From positions 310,001 through 374,000 of the forward strand of contig JAKMXF010000233.1 in the NCBI GenBank assembly GCA_024704765.1: a stretch of 64,000 nucleotides of DNA, in the 5' to 3' direction. Source of the DNA: Oopsacas minuta (Eukaryota; Porifera; Hexactinellida; Lyssacinosida; Leucopsacidae). Both the position numbers and the translations under genes were made by a program. The notes under the pieces were generated by a model. It was not told the origin of the DNA. It was given only the letters and a program-made list of their open reading frames with translations, and searched no databases. Shown here piece after piece: positions 1 to 21,654 of this stretch. Positions within the stretch are counted from its first letter, which is position 1. Every line of letters begins with the position of its first letter.

Positions 1-204
1 TTTCGGCGTCCCTGACACCCTTTTTGTGGAACCTATGCTATAACACCTTAAGGAGATTCTCTAATAACATAGCAGAGTATTAATGCACTATAGTATATGT
101 TTATCATATTTTCACGCTTTTTGTGATAATTCTAAAATTAGCTAGCATTTCTATTGCTACTAGTCATGTGTATTCGTGTTGTTTTGAAATTTACGATTTT
201 GTAG

Positions 205-10127
<9,923 letters not shown>

Positions 10128-10771
10128 CTATTCGTGTGTGAAATATATTTACATGTAATAATTGTGTTTCGTGTATTATTACTGACTATTATAACATTAT
10201 TATTGGTTATATCTGTGTCTTTTCTATCTAGCACTTGCTAATATTAGTTTGTACTGCTTGTGTTTTTGATTGTATATACCGTATTTAGTATATTACTAGC
10301 TTATCACTATGGTAGCATATTATTAACATGTTTTATTCTGTGTAACCTCCGTTGATTGATCATAGTTGTAAACTCGTGTTCATGTGTTTTGATGAAATAC
10401 ACGGTGTAACCAAACGGGGTGCTAACTACCAATCCGAAAATGCTATCCTGTTTCCCTGTTTGTGAAGGTTACACTGTAATTTATTTCAGAAACACGTCCA
10501 TAAGTTTGTTCCCAAAGTACAGTCAACATCTGGTACACGAAAGCGCGTTAACTCAAACATTTGCGATTTTCCTTGAAGGTTTGATTTCCCGGATATTTAC
10601 TGTACAATAAAACTTCGTTAATAACACCTGAATGGAGTGAATTTTCACGTTCCCTCGGGTGACGTAGTATCGAGGTTCTTCCGTATTTATATCAGATATA
10701 TCTTTATACACTTTTGTAATGGGGAATATTCTCTATCAAATTCCTATAAATACTTTCAACAGAATTATAGC
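10128..10771. other. PMCA 3' region and spacer to the spenito gene
   Basis: PMCA 3' UTR followed by a fragment (about 10402-10472) of the GTGTAACC-type palindromic family. No further coding region is supported. The 5' UTR of the next gene presumably lies at the right end. Confidence 0.5.
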
Positions 10772-13700
10772 ATGGACTATAGGGATCGTATACGCTCCAG
10801 GTATTATCAAGATGGTAGACGGCCTCCATCTGACCGACTAGGTGGGCTGGGTAGGGACAGGAGGGATGCCTCCGGATATCTAGATGACTACAAGAGGAGT
10901 AGACCTACTGGAAGGGAGAGGAGACTAGAGGGGAGGTTAGGAAGGAGAGAGACGTTTGATAGCAAGACAAGTACGTGATATTATCCTTTTATTACACAAT
11001 AGGCTCCGTGGAGTATATAATGTTTTGTATTACTATTCATTTAGTGTAGTAGCTGTGGTGTAACGTAATTACACGTATATTATAATGGTACATTTGTATC
11101 CATGCATATATTACAGGCTTCCGAGATTCACATTTTGATGATTATGACCTCGGGCCTTCTACACGAGAGAGAGACGTAGAAATGCTGTATGTACTAAGAA
11201 TTGGTAATCTAGAAGAGAGTGTGAGAGATACTACCATGGAAGAGACACTATATCATATTTTTAAGAAGTTTGGACGTATAACAGTACGTGTAGCTGGATT
11301 TGGAAAGTCTAGACATGCGTTTGTTAATTTTGAATCTCATGACACAGCACAAGATGCGCATTCTAGGTAGGAACTATGATAATAATTCATTTAGTCATTT
11401 GAGGGATACACTCATTGCTAATCATTGCTAATAGGCGAACACCACTGTAAGTACATGCGAAACTTAAAATTCTACATATGCTACAGGTGCCAAGAGATGT
11501 TTGTATTCGACAAGCCCTTACGTATTGAGTGGTGTACTAAATCATCTCGTGACCAAGACCTCAGTTACAGACGATCTCCTCTATTCATGGAAGAAGATTT
11601 CGATTCTCACAACTCATCATCTATTAACCGCTACGTACGGAACAGGCGATTATCTCCTCCTTCATTCCCTTCCGGTAGATCAGGTAGTCCTCAGGTTAGT
11701 CCCTCTCGTACTCTGCTGATCGGGAACTTGGATCCAGATGTATCAGCTTCTGAATTGAGAAGAGCTTTCTCTCGTTACGGACATCTGATTGATCTGGATA
11801 TTAAGCTTAACAGATTCACTAAATGTGCTTACGCACAGGTAATTATATGGGATCTAAGGACTGGACAAAAGTAGTTGTACTTATGCCACATATATTTGTG
11901 GCTGGCCACTTTGCATTGCTATATCTCAAAAAATCTTTATCCAATTGATATGCTTAAAATTACAAAAATGTAGTTCAGTGTGTGATCTCTTGGGCCAGTT
12001 GGCGAATTTCTCCGTATACTACACTTACTAACCCCTTCATAAATTCTCTGGATTTCCTTCCCTAATCCCGAGATTTCACGTTATTCCCCCTTTTCCACCC
12101 CGAAATGTAGCAAAAGATGGAAAAAATTTGCATGGATAAGACTTGTAATCCCGGGTAATCCATGAGGGTTCCCTTGAGCTTCAATATAACGAGAGCTGAC
12201 TGTACTAATATTTACAGAACTTTTCCTAATACAAATGTGTAATTCTAGGTAAAATATTCTCTGAATAGAGATGCTATCTACGCTAGGGAAGCAATGAATA
12301 ACAAGTATGTAGGAGCTTCTCGTCTTTATATAACATTTAGTAAAGGAATGCCAACTACCAAACTGGTTGTCAGGGGGATATCTAATAGAGGAGATGCTCA
12401 GGAGTTGGAAAGGGAATTTTCTAGGTCAGTGATCATGTTCAGTTTGTGACATTAGATAATAGTTTCAAAATTTCTCCAAACAAAATATTTGATGCTTAAT
12501 TCTATTGAATCTATTGGAGGGGGTTCTCATACGGGGGTCCACGATCCACGAGTGACAACGGCTTGGAACTATTCTATGAACTATGTCATACCTTTGAATT
12601 TCAGGTATTTAGCTCTAACCATGCGTAACCGTATTTCTCTTCATCTAGATACGGTCCACTACGTCGTATGGAGTATTTGAATAACACTAGTTACTGCTTC
12701 TTAACATATGAGAGTATAGACTCATGCTATGCTGCTATAGTAGACTGGAGGGGTCGTAAACTACGGAGCGGAGGGAATAACCTGAGAGTAGACTTCAGTA
12801 AGAGCGGAGTGATAGAGGACAAGAGGAGAAGACCGTCCAGGAGTGCTAGAGGGATTTATGAAGGGGAGGTTATCATTAAGACTAAACCAAGGAGAAGTGA
12901 GTGTATTTATTTACAGTAGACTAAGCGAATCTTTTCATCTGTTTGCATATTATAAATTTCTCTAATAACGAAATATAACTGCGGTTATTAGCACTTCGTT
13001 AACTGTATATTTTACATTGTAGAGAGCTCACCAGTTGGGCACATGCCAAAGAGACCTCGTTCAAGAGAAAGAATATCTCCTATACTAGATTACTCTAGTA
13101 AATCTAGCTACAGGAAGAGAGCACATAGGTCATCAGATGAGGATAGTTATAAACACAATAAATACAGGCGGAGGTCTCATGATAGATTTGAGGTAATCTA
13201 ATAATAGATATGGTGATATAGGGGATTGATGCAGTGTTTTCCTACCTTTTTGCGAGGTGAACCATCCAACAATTTCCGTGGACTCCAATCACAAACCCTT
13301 AAGGCTTCATGGGAAAAAAGAAAAATACTGGATTTAGACCTGTGGTAGCAAAGGATCATCCCTCGGGCCAAAGTTTCAGAGGGGAAAATGTTAGAGCAAT
13401 AATTTCGCGATACAGTCAACTCCCCGTTATATCGAAACTGAAAGGCGATAATTACTTCAATATAAGCGGAGTGCATATAACCGATGGAATATTTGTTACT
13501 TTGACGGGTTGTGACCATATTTGTACAATATCAGACTTATATATAAGCGGCTATTTAGATATATCCGTGTTCTGTATAGCGGGAGTTTAATGTATACTGA
13601 ATATTCGATAATTTCAATGTTTGTTATTAGATAAATAGAGATACCAGTAGACCGAATAGTATCAGTAGAGATCTGGATCAAGATCTAGGAGATGATTGTG

Positions 13701-14897
13701 AGTTTAATGATGCTGCTTCTAGTTGGGATGAACATCGTTCTCAACGGAGCTTAGCAAGTAAATATTCACTAGAAGAACATGAACATGTTGCAGAGAATGA
13801 AGGTAAATGCTGGACAGATTTCAAATTCTGGCGATTAGTCATATTTTCACACCTTTTTGCATGATGTTAGAAATTTTGTTTCAACATCTAGCTAGGGGGC
13901 AATCGGGCATGTGGGCGCGAATTTTGATACCAAATTTATTTGGACACTTTTTTAAGATTTTTGTTTATTCCATGCCAGGAGAAGTAGATTCTCTCAGAGG
14001 AAGAAGGGATTCAGATCTTGGGGGAGGAGATCTAGAAGGTCTTGGTGATGAGGTAGTAGAACCTAATGAATGGGAGGGACCTTCTATTGAGAAGTTTGCT
14101 GGGAAATATCCAACTGTCTGGTATGGAGCATTTATGTTGAAGAACACTGCTTTCCCAACTCAGATGCATTTGATTGATGGTTAGGACAAAATTAAATGTA
14201 TACAAACACAGTTAACCTAAGGGGCCAACAGGGACAACGATAATTACTTCGATATAACCGTGTTCGATGATATAATGGGAGTTGAGAAATCCTGTATTAA
14301 AGAATTCAGTTTATCCTTAACTAATTGTAGGAGAAGAGAAGGTAGTAGAGGAGCTAATGAAGGGTCCGGAGAGTACACACCAGCTACGAGTAACACAGAG
14401 ACTCCGTCTAGAGAGCTCTAGGCTAGAGGAGGTCAATAAACGCTTGTCTAGTGCTGGTACAGATTCACGTGCTCTTTTACTAGCTCTGCCTAATGCTAAT
14501 GGACAGGAGCTAGCTATACCAGCTGATTCTAACTACAGGCCTATACGTAGTCTTGTAAATTATTTGAAACAGAAGGATGCTGCTGGGATTGTGGCTCTAT
14601 CTGGAACACAGCCTGAGGAACAGGATGACAATATCAGTTAGTTATTATGATATGATATAACAGTCTTTTCCCAGTATTTCTAATGGAGAATTGAATATAT
14701 TCTCATTTTTAGGTAAGGAGGAAGGAGAGACTGGAGCTAACACACCAGGTCCTGATTCAGAGACTACAGGAGTGCTCCATGCTTTTCCTCCATGTAACTT
14801 CTCTCATGAACTGCTCCAGCAGGCTGTACCGGATCTATCAGAAGAGCAGTTCAGAGAGGATCATATTGTTGTGCTGGTAGTTAAGGGATCAGTATAG
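10772..14897 (+). CDS. RBM15: Spenito/RBM15-type RNA-binding protein (three RRMs plus SPOC)
   Basis: SPEN-family nuclear protein; RBM15/Nito members recruit the m6A writer complex to RNA and bind partners through SPOC. Ten in-phase exons: 10772-10970, 11117-11366, 11487-11838, 12249-12424, 12649-12896, 13023-13192, 13631-13802, 13979-14179, 14331-14636, 14713-14897 (752 aa). An Arg/Ser/Asp-rich N-terminus precedes RRM1 (about 89-164, RIGNLEESV and HAFVNFES), RRM2 (about 224-300, TLLIGNLDPDVSASELRRAF) and RRM3 (about 303-378, TKLVVRGI and YCFLTYES). A charged linker with RPRSRERIS-type basic/Ser patches follows. The SPOC domain (about 551-752) has WEGPSIEKFAGKYPTVWYGAF, RLESSRLEEV and the closing VLHAFPPCNFSHELL and HIVVLVVKG. 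Length is close to fly spenito and shorter than human RBM15. The first ATG in the RS-like region is the chosen start; a 5' UTR intron is possible. Confidence 0.93.
13413..13593. repeat. Family A miniature inverted-repeat element (complete)
   Basis: TA-flanked, starts CAGTCAACTCC and ends with the degenerate complement GGGAGTTTAATG. It carries the family core with ACTTTGACGG, CCATATTTGTACAAT and several ATATAAGCGG-type steps. It lies in a spenito intron. Confidence 0.8.
14222..14287. repeat. Family A fragment
   Basis: Partial copy with GATAATTACTTCGATATAACC and the right end ATAATGGGAGTTGA, in the spenito intron 14180-14330. Confidence 0.55.
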
Positions 14898-14960
14898 TCC
14901 CTAGCTTGCCCTCCTCACTCCCTCTTATTTTCTTTTAGGTAAGTTTATAAGGAGTGTATA

Positions 14961-15069
14961 ACTCCCCGTTGTATCGAAGCTTAATGGACCGCAATAATTA
15001 CTTCGGTTTGGGATAATATTTGTACTAATTCTAGTTTCAATGGATCCGGGAATTTCAATAGTTGACTGT
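14961..15069. repeat. Family A element, internally shortened
   Basis: Left part ACTCCCCGTTGTATCGAAGC and right terminus AGTTGACTGTA, with a shortened and degenerate core. Confidence 0.6.
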
Positions 15070-16180
15070 ATACTACAGTTACCTCAAACATTCTCTATCC
15101 CGAGGAGATTGTATCACTCTTGTTGTGGAGATTTGTATATGGAGTATGATTATTTATCTATTTTGTAGGTATCTTACAGTGTAATGCTTGCAGATCATTG
15201 AAGCGAGTTGTATATCTCCGATTCTCCACAGAAATAAGAATACTCTCAATTCATGATTGTTCGAACCTTTGATTTATCCTGAATATTACTCGAATTAGAA
15301 AATACATACAATAGATCTCTCTCTCTCTCTATTTCCAATCCAAAATAGGAAGAGACTATATATTCTAATACTAGAGAAATACTATTACAAATCTCCATTC
15401 TGTGTGTTTGTTATTCTCGCAAAACTTGGGTATTATACAGCCTCGCTACTTCTCCATTCAGTATAACTGTATTAATGGGAAATGGAAAGATTACGCAAAA
15501 AAACGTATTTTTGTAAAATCCATACTCCCAAATCAAGGCCGTAGCAAGCAGATTTCAATTGGTCAGGTTGACCTATGCTAAACAAATTGAGCTACCGAAT
15601 TTGGTCCGGTTGAAACCTGACCGTCTCCTTTGGCCATCCAAATTGAGCGTCTCCCGCTCCAGGAGAAATACTGGTTTGGCGGTACCCCAACCGATTTTAT
15701 TCGGATGGTCCCAATGGTTAAACCCTGACTGGGAATTGTCACAAGGCAAGCATCACTTAGAGGACAATACAACGTATCATTTCAAGAATATTTCGGTTTT
15801 CGCGAGTGATCAAAATGAGCTCAATATCACACTCATGGCATGGGGTATTTCACATAGTGTTGGTCTCGAAACCAACCATACAATGCCAGGAAGCCCAAAG
15901 TTTTAACCAAAAAAGATAAAATACAATATCAAGCTTACTGCCCCAGATCGTTTCTCTCCCCAAAGATTACGGTTAAAACATTGAGCCCATCACATTCCTT
16001 AAAAATTACAATTCGCATGCTATCCCTTCATTTATACTCTCTTATTAGCGTTTTAGGATATTTATATATATGTTAGCTTAGAGATTACATAGAGGAATGA
16101 CTAGATGTGATTATCTGTAACAGGTTTGTTTTGAAGAGTCTTAAGTTGAGTAAGTTCGGATTTTCATGGATGTTCTAACG

Positions 16181-16280
16181 CAGCCGTTCCCAACCTGGAG
16201 GCCATGTAACCCTTGGTGGTCCACAGAATGTTGTAAAATTGGTATGGGGGTTTACGGGTGAGAAAGGTTGGGAACCGCTG
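16181..16280. repeat. hAT-like element, compact copy with clear terminal repeats
   Basis: A 100-bp element starting CAGCCGTTCCCAACCTGGAG and ending AGAAAGGTTGGGAACCGCTG. Flanking octamers TTCTAACG and TCCTAAGG share 6 of 8 positions, consistent with an aged 8-bp target duplication. Confidence 0.7.
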
Positions 16281-16303
16281 TCCTAAGGTGTGATTTATGT
16301 AGA

Positions 16304-16331
16304 CATATATATATATATATATATATATATT
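16304..16331. repeat. TA dinucleotide microsatellite
   Basis: Uninterrupted AT/TA run upstream of KXD1. Confidence 0.85.
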
Positions 16332-16659
16332 GATAAGGGTATGCGATGCTCCCATTTTTCACAGAATTTTACTTGATTTATCGCTTGTCTCGTTTTGCTT
16401 TGTTAAAGCAGCTCTATGGACTATGGATAATAACCAATGGCAACAAGTTTATTTAAAATCATATTTCAACACATAATCGGGAATGTGGAAATGTTATTTT
16501 TGGAAATTCCCTAATTCATATTTTCACTTGTGCGCTTCATTTTAAAAATCCTACGTCAATTGTTTGCTTTGTTTTTCTATAAATTACTTAATTGTTTACT
16601 ATTCTATCCTTAGCGTATACGTAAGAGAAAATAAAAATTTATACTTTGATTAAGCCCAG

Positions 16660-17091
16660 ATGGCTGAAGAACTCGACACTCAAGATCCACAAGAAACTAA
16701 ACACGGACAAACTTCAAAATCTCGAAATGTTACAGATCAAGAGCTTCAATATTCCGACAAGACAACAAGCATAGATAAACTACTATCACTCGTTAACACA
16801 GAACACATAAGAGATATTCACAAGCATCAACTGCATATTTTGAATCGATTAGAAACGGCAAATGCTAAGCTAACTCAAGTCAATAAATTCTCAATACATA
16901 ATTTCATTAAAATAGGCCCACAAATTAAGAAGTATACTCGGACATTACTTGACACGAAAAAAGAACTAGATTCAGTATTCCATCGGATTAGAATTCTACA
17001 ATCTAGAATACAAGCTCAGTATCCTGATCATTATAAGCAAGCTCTCTCAAAGATTGATTATTCTGATAATATGGATGATGATAATAATTAG
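16660..17091 (+). CDS. KXD1: KxDL motif-containing protein 1 (BORC subunit)
   Basis: Small coiled-coil protein of the BORC complex, which couples lysosomes to ARL8 and kinesin for outward movement. Single-exon ORF of 143 aa. After a polar N-terminus (1-38), LLSLVNTEHIRDIHKHQLHIL matches the family opening (...SLVNTEDV...). NRLETANAKLTQVN follows, then the defining segment TRTLLDTKKELDSVFHRIR (about residues 94-111). The signature tetrapeptide reads KKEL, with Glu in place of the usual Asp. The end is QYPDHYKQA and an acidic Asp-rich tail, as in homologues. A TATAAATT sequence lies about 75 bp upstream of the ATG. Confidence 0.88.
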   Translation: MAEELDTQDPQETKHGQTSKSRNVTDQELQYSDKTTSIDKLLSLVNTEHIRDIHKHQLHILNRLETANAKLTQVNKFSIHNFIKIGPQIKKYTRTLLDTKKELDSVFHRIRILQSRIQAQYPDHYKQALSKIDYSDNMDDDNN

Positions 17092-17202
17092 AATTGTATG
17101 TATTTGCTTGTTTATTCGTGTATACAATTGATGATAAGGTAAAAGACACGGTGTTTGTGTGTGGGGATTACAATGTTGACAATGTTTCTAGATGAGACAC
17201 TA

Positions 17203-17412
17203 CAGTCAATTCCCGCTATATCGAAGCTCAAGGGACCGTGATAATTACTTAGATGTAACCGAGGAATTTATGATACAGTTAACTGGCGTTGCTTCGAACT
17301 GAAATTGTACAAATATAGTCCCAAACCGTCAAAGTCATATATTTGATTGGTTATATCGAAGTAATTGTTGTGGATACAGAGCCTTGAGCTTCGATATAAT
17401 GGGAGTTGACTG
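17203..17412. repeat. Family A element, dimeric or nested copy
   Basis: TA-flanked with outer ends CAGTCAATTCCCGC and GGGAGTTGACTG. An extra terminus-like ACAGTTAACTGGCG occurs near 17276, showing that a second copy joined or inserted into the first. Confidence 0.72.
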
Positions 17413-17904
17413 TACTTATTTCGGTACTTTGGTTTGTGACCATGTTTGTTCGATTTAAGCGGGTAATTAAATGTACAGCTGGACACATTATTAATAATAT
17501 GATAAGCCACTAGTATTGTGGTAATAAACTGCTTGTTATAGAAATATTCTATAGTTAGTATTCTGAGTATGATATGTATATGATTAATTCATTCAAATTT
17601 ATGCTATGTATTATTTCCAGGTACAGTTTTGAATTTGGTAAATGCATTCGCAAGCATTGTAGGCTATTCCTGCTAATGCAATAGATATGTAATAACTATT
17701 TGGTGGATGTTAAGATCTTTCTCAAAGGTGTTTTCGTTAATACGAACATGGTTAACTCATGATTCCTGAGCAGAGGGAAGGAGGGAGGTCATGTCCCACC
17801 CAATTTCATATGGCCTTACCACCAATTGGTATCTCAATACGCCCCTAACAGGAAGTACAAATTTATAGACTTTATGATCCGGCTTCAATGCTTTTCAGTG
17901 AATA

Positions 17905-18009
17905 CAGTGTGACTTCCTTGTTTGTGGAGGTTCATTTATATGGCCTAGGAATTCGCTCTATCTTTTCACTCCGTTTCCAGAAGTCCCCCCCATGTGCAGA
18001 GGTTACACT
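17905..18009. repeat. Family B miniature inverted-repeat element
   Basis: Starts CAGTGTGACTTCC and ends GCAGAGGTTACACTA, with TTGTGGAGGTTCATTTATATGG inside (quoted in part). Related to copies at 10402, 23669, 39885, 46040 and 50667. Confidence 0.65.
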
Positions 18010-18161
18010 AATTAGTTTAAAATTCAGCTCAGATTGAAATGTATAAATTTGGAGAAATATAATATGTTTGGGAATTTAATAATATTTGATTTGAGAGAGC
18101 ACGATTTAAATCAGTCTAGATTTACTCAAGCTTGGCACTCACATTTATAAGTGCGCTGTAA

Positions 18162-19538
18162 TTACAGATTCTGGAACATTCTCTTTTTCTCCTTCCAATT
18201 TTGTGATTTTGGAGCTTGCTTCCTTTTGGGCCGGGCCTTATCCATGTCGGAGAAATCGAGAATCTTCTCAGCGATCTCGGTACTGTCAACATCATTTTCA
18301 ACTGATAATTTCAATTTTCGTAATATATGGATTTCATTCCTAACCACAACATTTAGTGTCGCTGACGAGTTTTTGATTAGCTCAACCATATCAGTGTGTT
18401 TCAAATCGTCAGCTGATTTGCCATCTATTCTAATTAATCGATCTCCAACTCGGAGTCCTGCTCTTTCAGCTCCACTCCCGCCTTCGATTCTGCTTATATA
18501 ATGACCTTCAAAGTTTTTCCGTCCGTATAAATGGAAGCCGAACTCCTTTTGCCCATATGTTTTGAATACTTCCATTTCTTTTTGTACTTCTGGTGCTATT
18601 GCAGTATCAGTTATCATATCTGCCACTTGAATTTCATCTTGCTTTCTATCAATAACGATTTCATTTTTGACCATTTCTGATTTTATCCCTATCATATCAG
18701 TTCGTGCCAAGCTCAACGCCTCGTCTGGAGTTTTGTTTTCATCGTCTTCCGCGGGGATTCCTTCAACTGCTAATGTTTCTTGGTTAAAAACCTCCATTTT
18801 TGATTTTCTAATAATTTTGTTATGTGTTTTGACGGTATCTTTCGCAACGAGTGGTTGAGTTTTTCTTGTTTTATATCTTATCCTCTCTGTCCTTGTAATC
18901 GTATCAGTCTCTTTTTTAACGATCTTAGCTGGCGGTTTCTTCACTATAACTCTCTCCCTTTTTAGTAATTTATTTGGACTATTCATTTCTCCTTTTATAT
19001 CAAATTGGTTTTCAGAAACCTGTATCTTACTATCTATTGTAATAGTATCATTATTGTTCTTAGTATGAATTGCTGTATTTGATTGCGTTGGAACTTCGTT
19101 TGTGTTTTGCCCTTTTACTACATCTTTTCTTACGACCACCAGATCTCTATCTTTTATACTTTCAGCCTCCACTTTATGAGGAACCTGTTTCAATTCGACG
19201 AGACCAATTTTGGGCACATTTTTTACAATTTCTGTCTGAAATATGACACCAGCTTTCCTCCTAATCAATTCATCGTGACGATACACGGTAGATCGAGTTA
19301 CCTCATTTTCAAAATCTGATTTTCCGTAATTGCATTGGTTTACATCTTCTTTGTTCCCTAATTTCAAGTTTATTATTGGAAATCTGAAATCTGCTATTTG
19401 AGATTCGATTGTTACAGGCTCTAGAAGTACGATTTCATTCTCATCTTCTCTCCTTATTGGATTATGATGAATTCTTTTAGTTTCGTATTCGCCTGCAGCA
19501 GTTTTACCATAAAACTTCGGATGTCTTTCCCAATCCAT
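18162..19538 (-). CDS. Single-PDZ protein with long disordered N-terminus
   Basis: Intact single-exon ORF of 458 aa. Residues 1-325 are polar, rich in Lys, Glu, Val and Thr, with short basic repeats (VKKETDTI, VIVKKPP, RTERIRYKTRK) and no recognised domain. A PDZ domain occupies about residues 328-403: the carboxylate-binding loop FGFHLYG is NHERF/PDZK1-like, followed by GHYISRIEGGSGAERAG and LRVGDRLIRIDG. After it come an acidic helix (EIAEKILDF) and a strongly basic C-terminus (RPKRKQAPKSQNWKEKKR). Such a domain normally binds C-terminal peptides of membrane proteins. The rest matches no family I know, so no gene name is given. A CTATATAAG motif lies about 100 bp upstream (19634-19642). Confidence 0.8.
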   Translation of the reverse strand: MDWERHPKFYGKTAAGEYETKRIHHNPIRREDENEIVLLEPVTIESQIADFRFPIINLKLGNKEDVNQCNYGKSDFENEVTRSTVYRHDELIRRKAGVIFQTEIVKNVPKIGLVELKQVPHKVEAESIKDRDLVVVRKDVVKGQNTNEVPTQSNTAIHTKNNNDTITIDSKIQVSENQFDIKGEMNSPNKLLKRERVIVKKPPAKIVKKETDTITRTERIRYKTRKTQPLVAKDTVKTHNKIIRKSKMEVFNQETLAVEGIPAEDDENKTPDEALSLARTDMIGIKSEMVKNEIVIDRKQDEIQVADMITDTAIAPEVQKEMEVFKTYGQKEFGFHLYGRKNFEGHYISRIEGGSGAERAGLRVGDRLIRIDGKSADDLKHTDMVELIKNSSATLNVVVRNEIHILRKLKLSVENDVDSTEIAEKILDFSDMDKARPKRKQAPKSQNWKEKKRMFQNL

Positions 19539-20804
19539 TTTATATTAGCATGAGAATTTTCCAATTTATTTGAACTTTTTTACGATATGAATATAAACTA
19601 TCCTACATTTCTCCCATACATAATTAATTGGTGCTTATATAGAACTATAGCTAGAGGTGTCATGTGGATCTATTATCAAAGAACTTGTATATCTATAGAA
19701 TATTTTTCACCCATGACCATGTGAACACGAATTTCTTAAATGCAGATCATTGTATAGTGTTAGATATATTCATTTGGTTGGAAGATATGTATTATGCTTG
19801 GATTGATTCATAATCTTGTGACAAATATATGTATGTATTCTGATACAAAGAGTTTGGTCAACGTAAGAGATATCCTTCTAGTGAAATTCGATTTTAATTC
19901 TTTTGTTTAGATATTATTCAATAAGGTTTATGGTTGCTCTGTCTTGAAGGAATGAATGAATGTATAATCAATTCGATATAGCCTATGAAGTGTATGCTAC
20001 TTTGAAGGTATTAGCACCATATTTGTATAATTTCAAACTTCGATATAACGGGAATCGACTGTAATAAGCACAAAGTCTACACTTGTAATCTGGAAATGTT
20101 TTCCTATTAGACAAATATTGCTATTACGTAAGTTGCTAGTAAAATCTAGCTTGCCATAAATGGTCAGTACTTTACCTACGATTATGTGGACAATTACCTT
20201 TCTCCAGCTATAAATGTATAATTATATTAAGCGTGAATTATCTAGCACGTGTGTGGCCGTATTGATTGATATTAGCGAGCATAATTCACAATTTTGGTTA
20301 GAATCCTTTGTGGACAATAATTATCTAAGCTAGTTGTTCTTTGTGTGTGTACAGCAGGTAGACTACAATAGGGATGTAAAATATTCTGGAAGTGGTAATA
20401 TTTCAATGCTGATTAATATTGTTCTCAATGTATATAGTTGCAAGGTAAAACGCTCCACATTTAAATCTCTAGCAAGTTATTTGATATAAGTCAGATTATT
20501 TATGTGCGATGTATTTCAAAATGCCTTGGCATACTTTCCAACTCTCTCTCGGGCTTTCACGTCTTATCAAGGAAAATTTTTGAAAATCCCCGGAAAACTT
20601 TCAATTTTCGCAATATTTCTTGATATTTTCGAGTGTAATAGAGGAATAATGTAAATCCCATGAATATTGAATGAAAATCATTAGATGAGAATTTTCGGGA
20701 ACTTGTAAAGGGGTTGATAAGTCGCAAGGGATACTCAGTTCGCACAGTATATGGCTACCAGATCAATAATTATGAGCTATTAATCCTGTGTACTATAGCT
20801 TGTT
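19539..20804. other. Divergent spacer upstream of the PDZ gene
   Basis: Holds a degenerate family A fragment (about 19975-20061) and a low-complexity, partly self-complementary repeat (about 20550-20730) resembling sequences near 43500 and 59753. No gene is supported. Confidence 0.45.
19975..20061. repeat. Family A right-half fragment
   Basis: Retains GCTACTTTGAAGG, CCATATTTGTATAATTTC and the end GATATAACGGGAATCGACTG, then TA. Confidence 0.6.
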
Positions 20805-21158
20805 ATGGACCTTTCTTACGGGCTCTTCTTCCCTCCAAGCGTGGAGAATCTCTCCAGCCTACGACCCTATCAATTACCTAAAACCACTTCATATGTATTC
20901 CTGTACGCTATAGACCCAGCTCAGTTAAGCGAAGCTGAAGCTCGATACAACAAATTTATAACCGACAAGGTAACAAAGAAACCTGATTACAAAATCAAGG
21001 TATCAGGCCAAATTAAAGAAACAGATGATGCTAGTACATTTGCTCAAGGACAGTATCAATTGCCAAGTGAGAGAAATAGTGCTGGTTCTGATGAGAGTTT
21101 TGAAGCAGGTTCTGATGATAGTGGACAGAATATGATGGAAATGACACTTAGTGATTGA
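20805..21158 (+). CDS. Unknown small ORF or terminal exon, acidic Ser/Asp-rich C-terminus
   Basis: 117-aa open frame not recognised. The first 65 residues look structured (LFFPPSVENLSSLRPYQLP, then TTSYVFLYAIDPAQLSEAEA). The tail is rich in Ser, Asp and Glu (NSAGSDESFEAGSDDSGQ), like a phosphorylated disordered tail. An AATAAA signal lies 24 nt past the stop. A possible splice acceptor (TGTACTATAG) sits just before the ATG with the frame open through it, so this may be the last exon of a gene whose other exons were not found. No function is proposed. Confidence 0.5.
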   Translation: MDLSYGLFFPPSVENLSSLRPYQLPKTTSYVFLYAIDPAQLSEAEARYNKFITDKVTKKPDYKIKVSGQIKETDDASTFAQGQYQLPSERNSAGSDESFEAGSDDSGQNMMEMTLSD

Positions 21159-21181
21159 TAGCTCTTCGTTATCAGCTAAAT

Positions 21182-21187
21182 AATAAA
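21182..21187 (+). promoter_or_regulatory. Polyadenylation signal AATAAA
   Basis: Canonical hexamer 24 nt after the stop codon of the ORF ending at 21158; supports that ORF being a real 3' end. Confidence 0.5.
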
Positions 21188-21231
21188 TAGTAAACAAATC
21201 AAATGTATAATGTTGTAGATCTGTTTATGAA

Positions 21232-21397
21232 CAGTCAACTCCTGTCATATCAAACACGGATATATGGATACAGCCGCTCATATCTAAGTCTGAAATTGTA
21301 CAAATATGGTCCCAAACCGTCAAGATAACATAAATTCATTGATTATATCGCAATAACTATCGCGGCCTCTTGAGCTTCCATATAGGGGAGTTAACTG
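21232..21397. repeat. Family A element, complete copy
   Basis: Starts CAGTCAACTCCTGTCATATC and ends ATATAGGGGAGTTAACTG. The core has AATTGTACAAATATGGTCCC and AACCGTCAAG. This is a good reference copy of about 166 bp. Confidence 0.82.
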
Positions 21398-21654
21398 TAT
21401 TATCAATATTTACGAGCCGCTTCGCTTGCTGGCGCTGCGCGGCTTGCGAACACTTTGTGCCTCGAATTTAGCAAAGTATAAAATTCAAAATTGAATTAAT
21501 GAATTAATATTTCAACCATTTGTTTACTTTATATTCATTACAACAACAAATAATTTACATAAGAGAAACTTAAATATGCGAAATCGGATTCAGCATCCTT
21601 TGATACCAATCTATAGCAATTAAGAGCAAGTCTCTACTATATTTTAAGGTTTCC

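Larger units (their letters stand above)
14898..16659. other. Spacer between spenito and KXD1
   Basis: About 1.8 kb without a supported gene. It holds a shortened family A copy (14961-15069), a CT microsatellite near 15318, an hAT-like element (16181-16280) and a TA microsatellite (about 16304-16331). An open frame at 15559-15906 has no recognisable domain and overlaps partly palindromic sequence, so it was not called as a gene. Confidence 0.5.
17092..18161. other. Spacer between KXD1 and the PDZ gene
   Basis: Contains a dimeric family A element (17203-17412) and a family B element (17905-18009). No gene is supported. The facing genes are convergent, so both 3' UTRs must lie here. Confidence 0.5.

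Noticed and set aside
13198-13590. Overlapping open frames on both strands in a spenito intron
   Set aside because: Both cross a family A element and lie between in-phase spenito exons 13192 and 13631.
15559-15906. 115-codon open frame between spenito and KXD1
   Set aside because: No recognisable domain, sits in repeat-like spacer, and a competing frame exists on the other strand.
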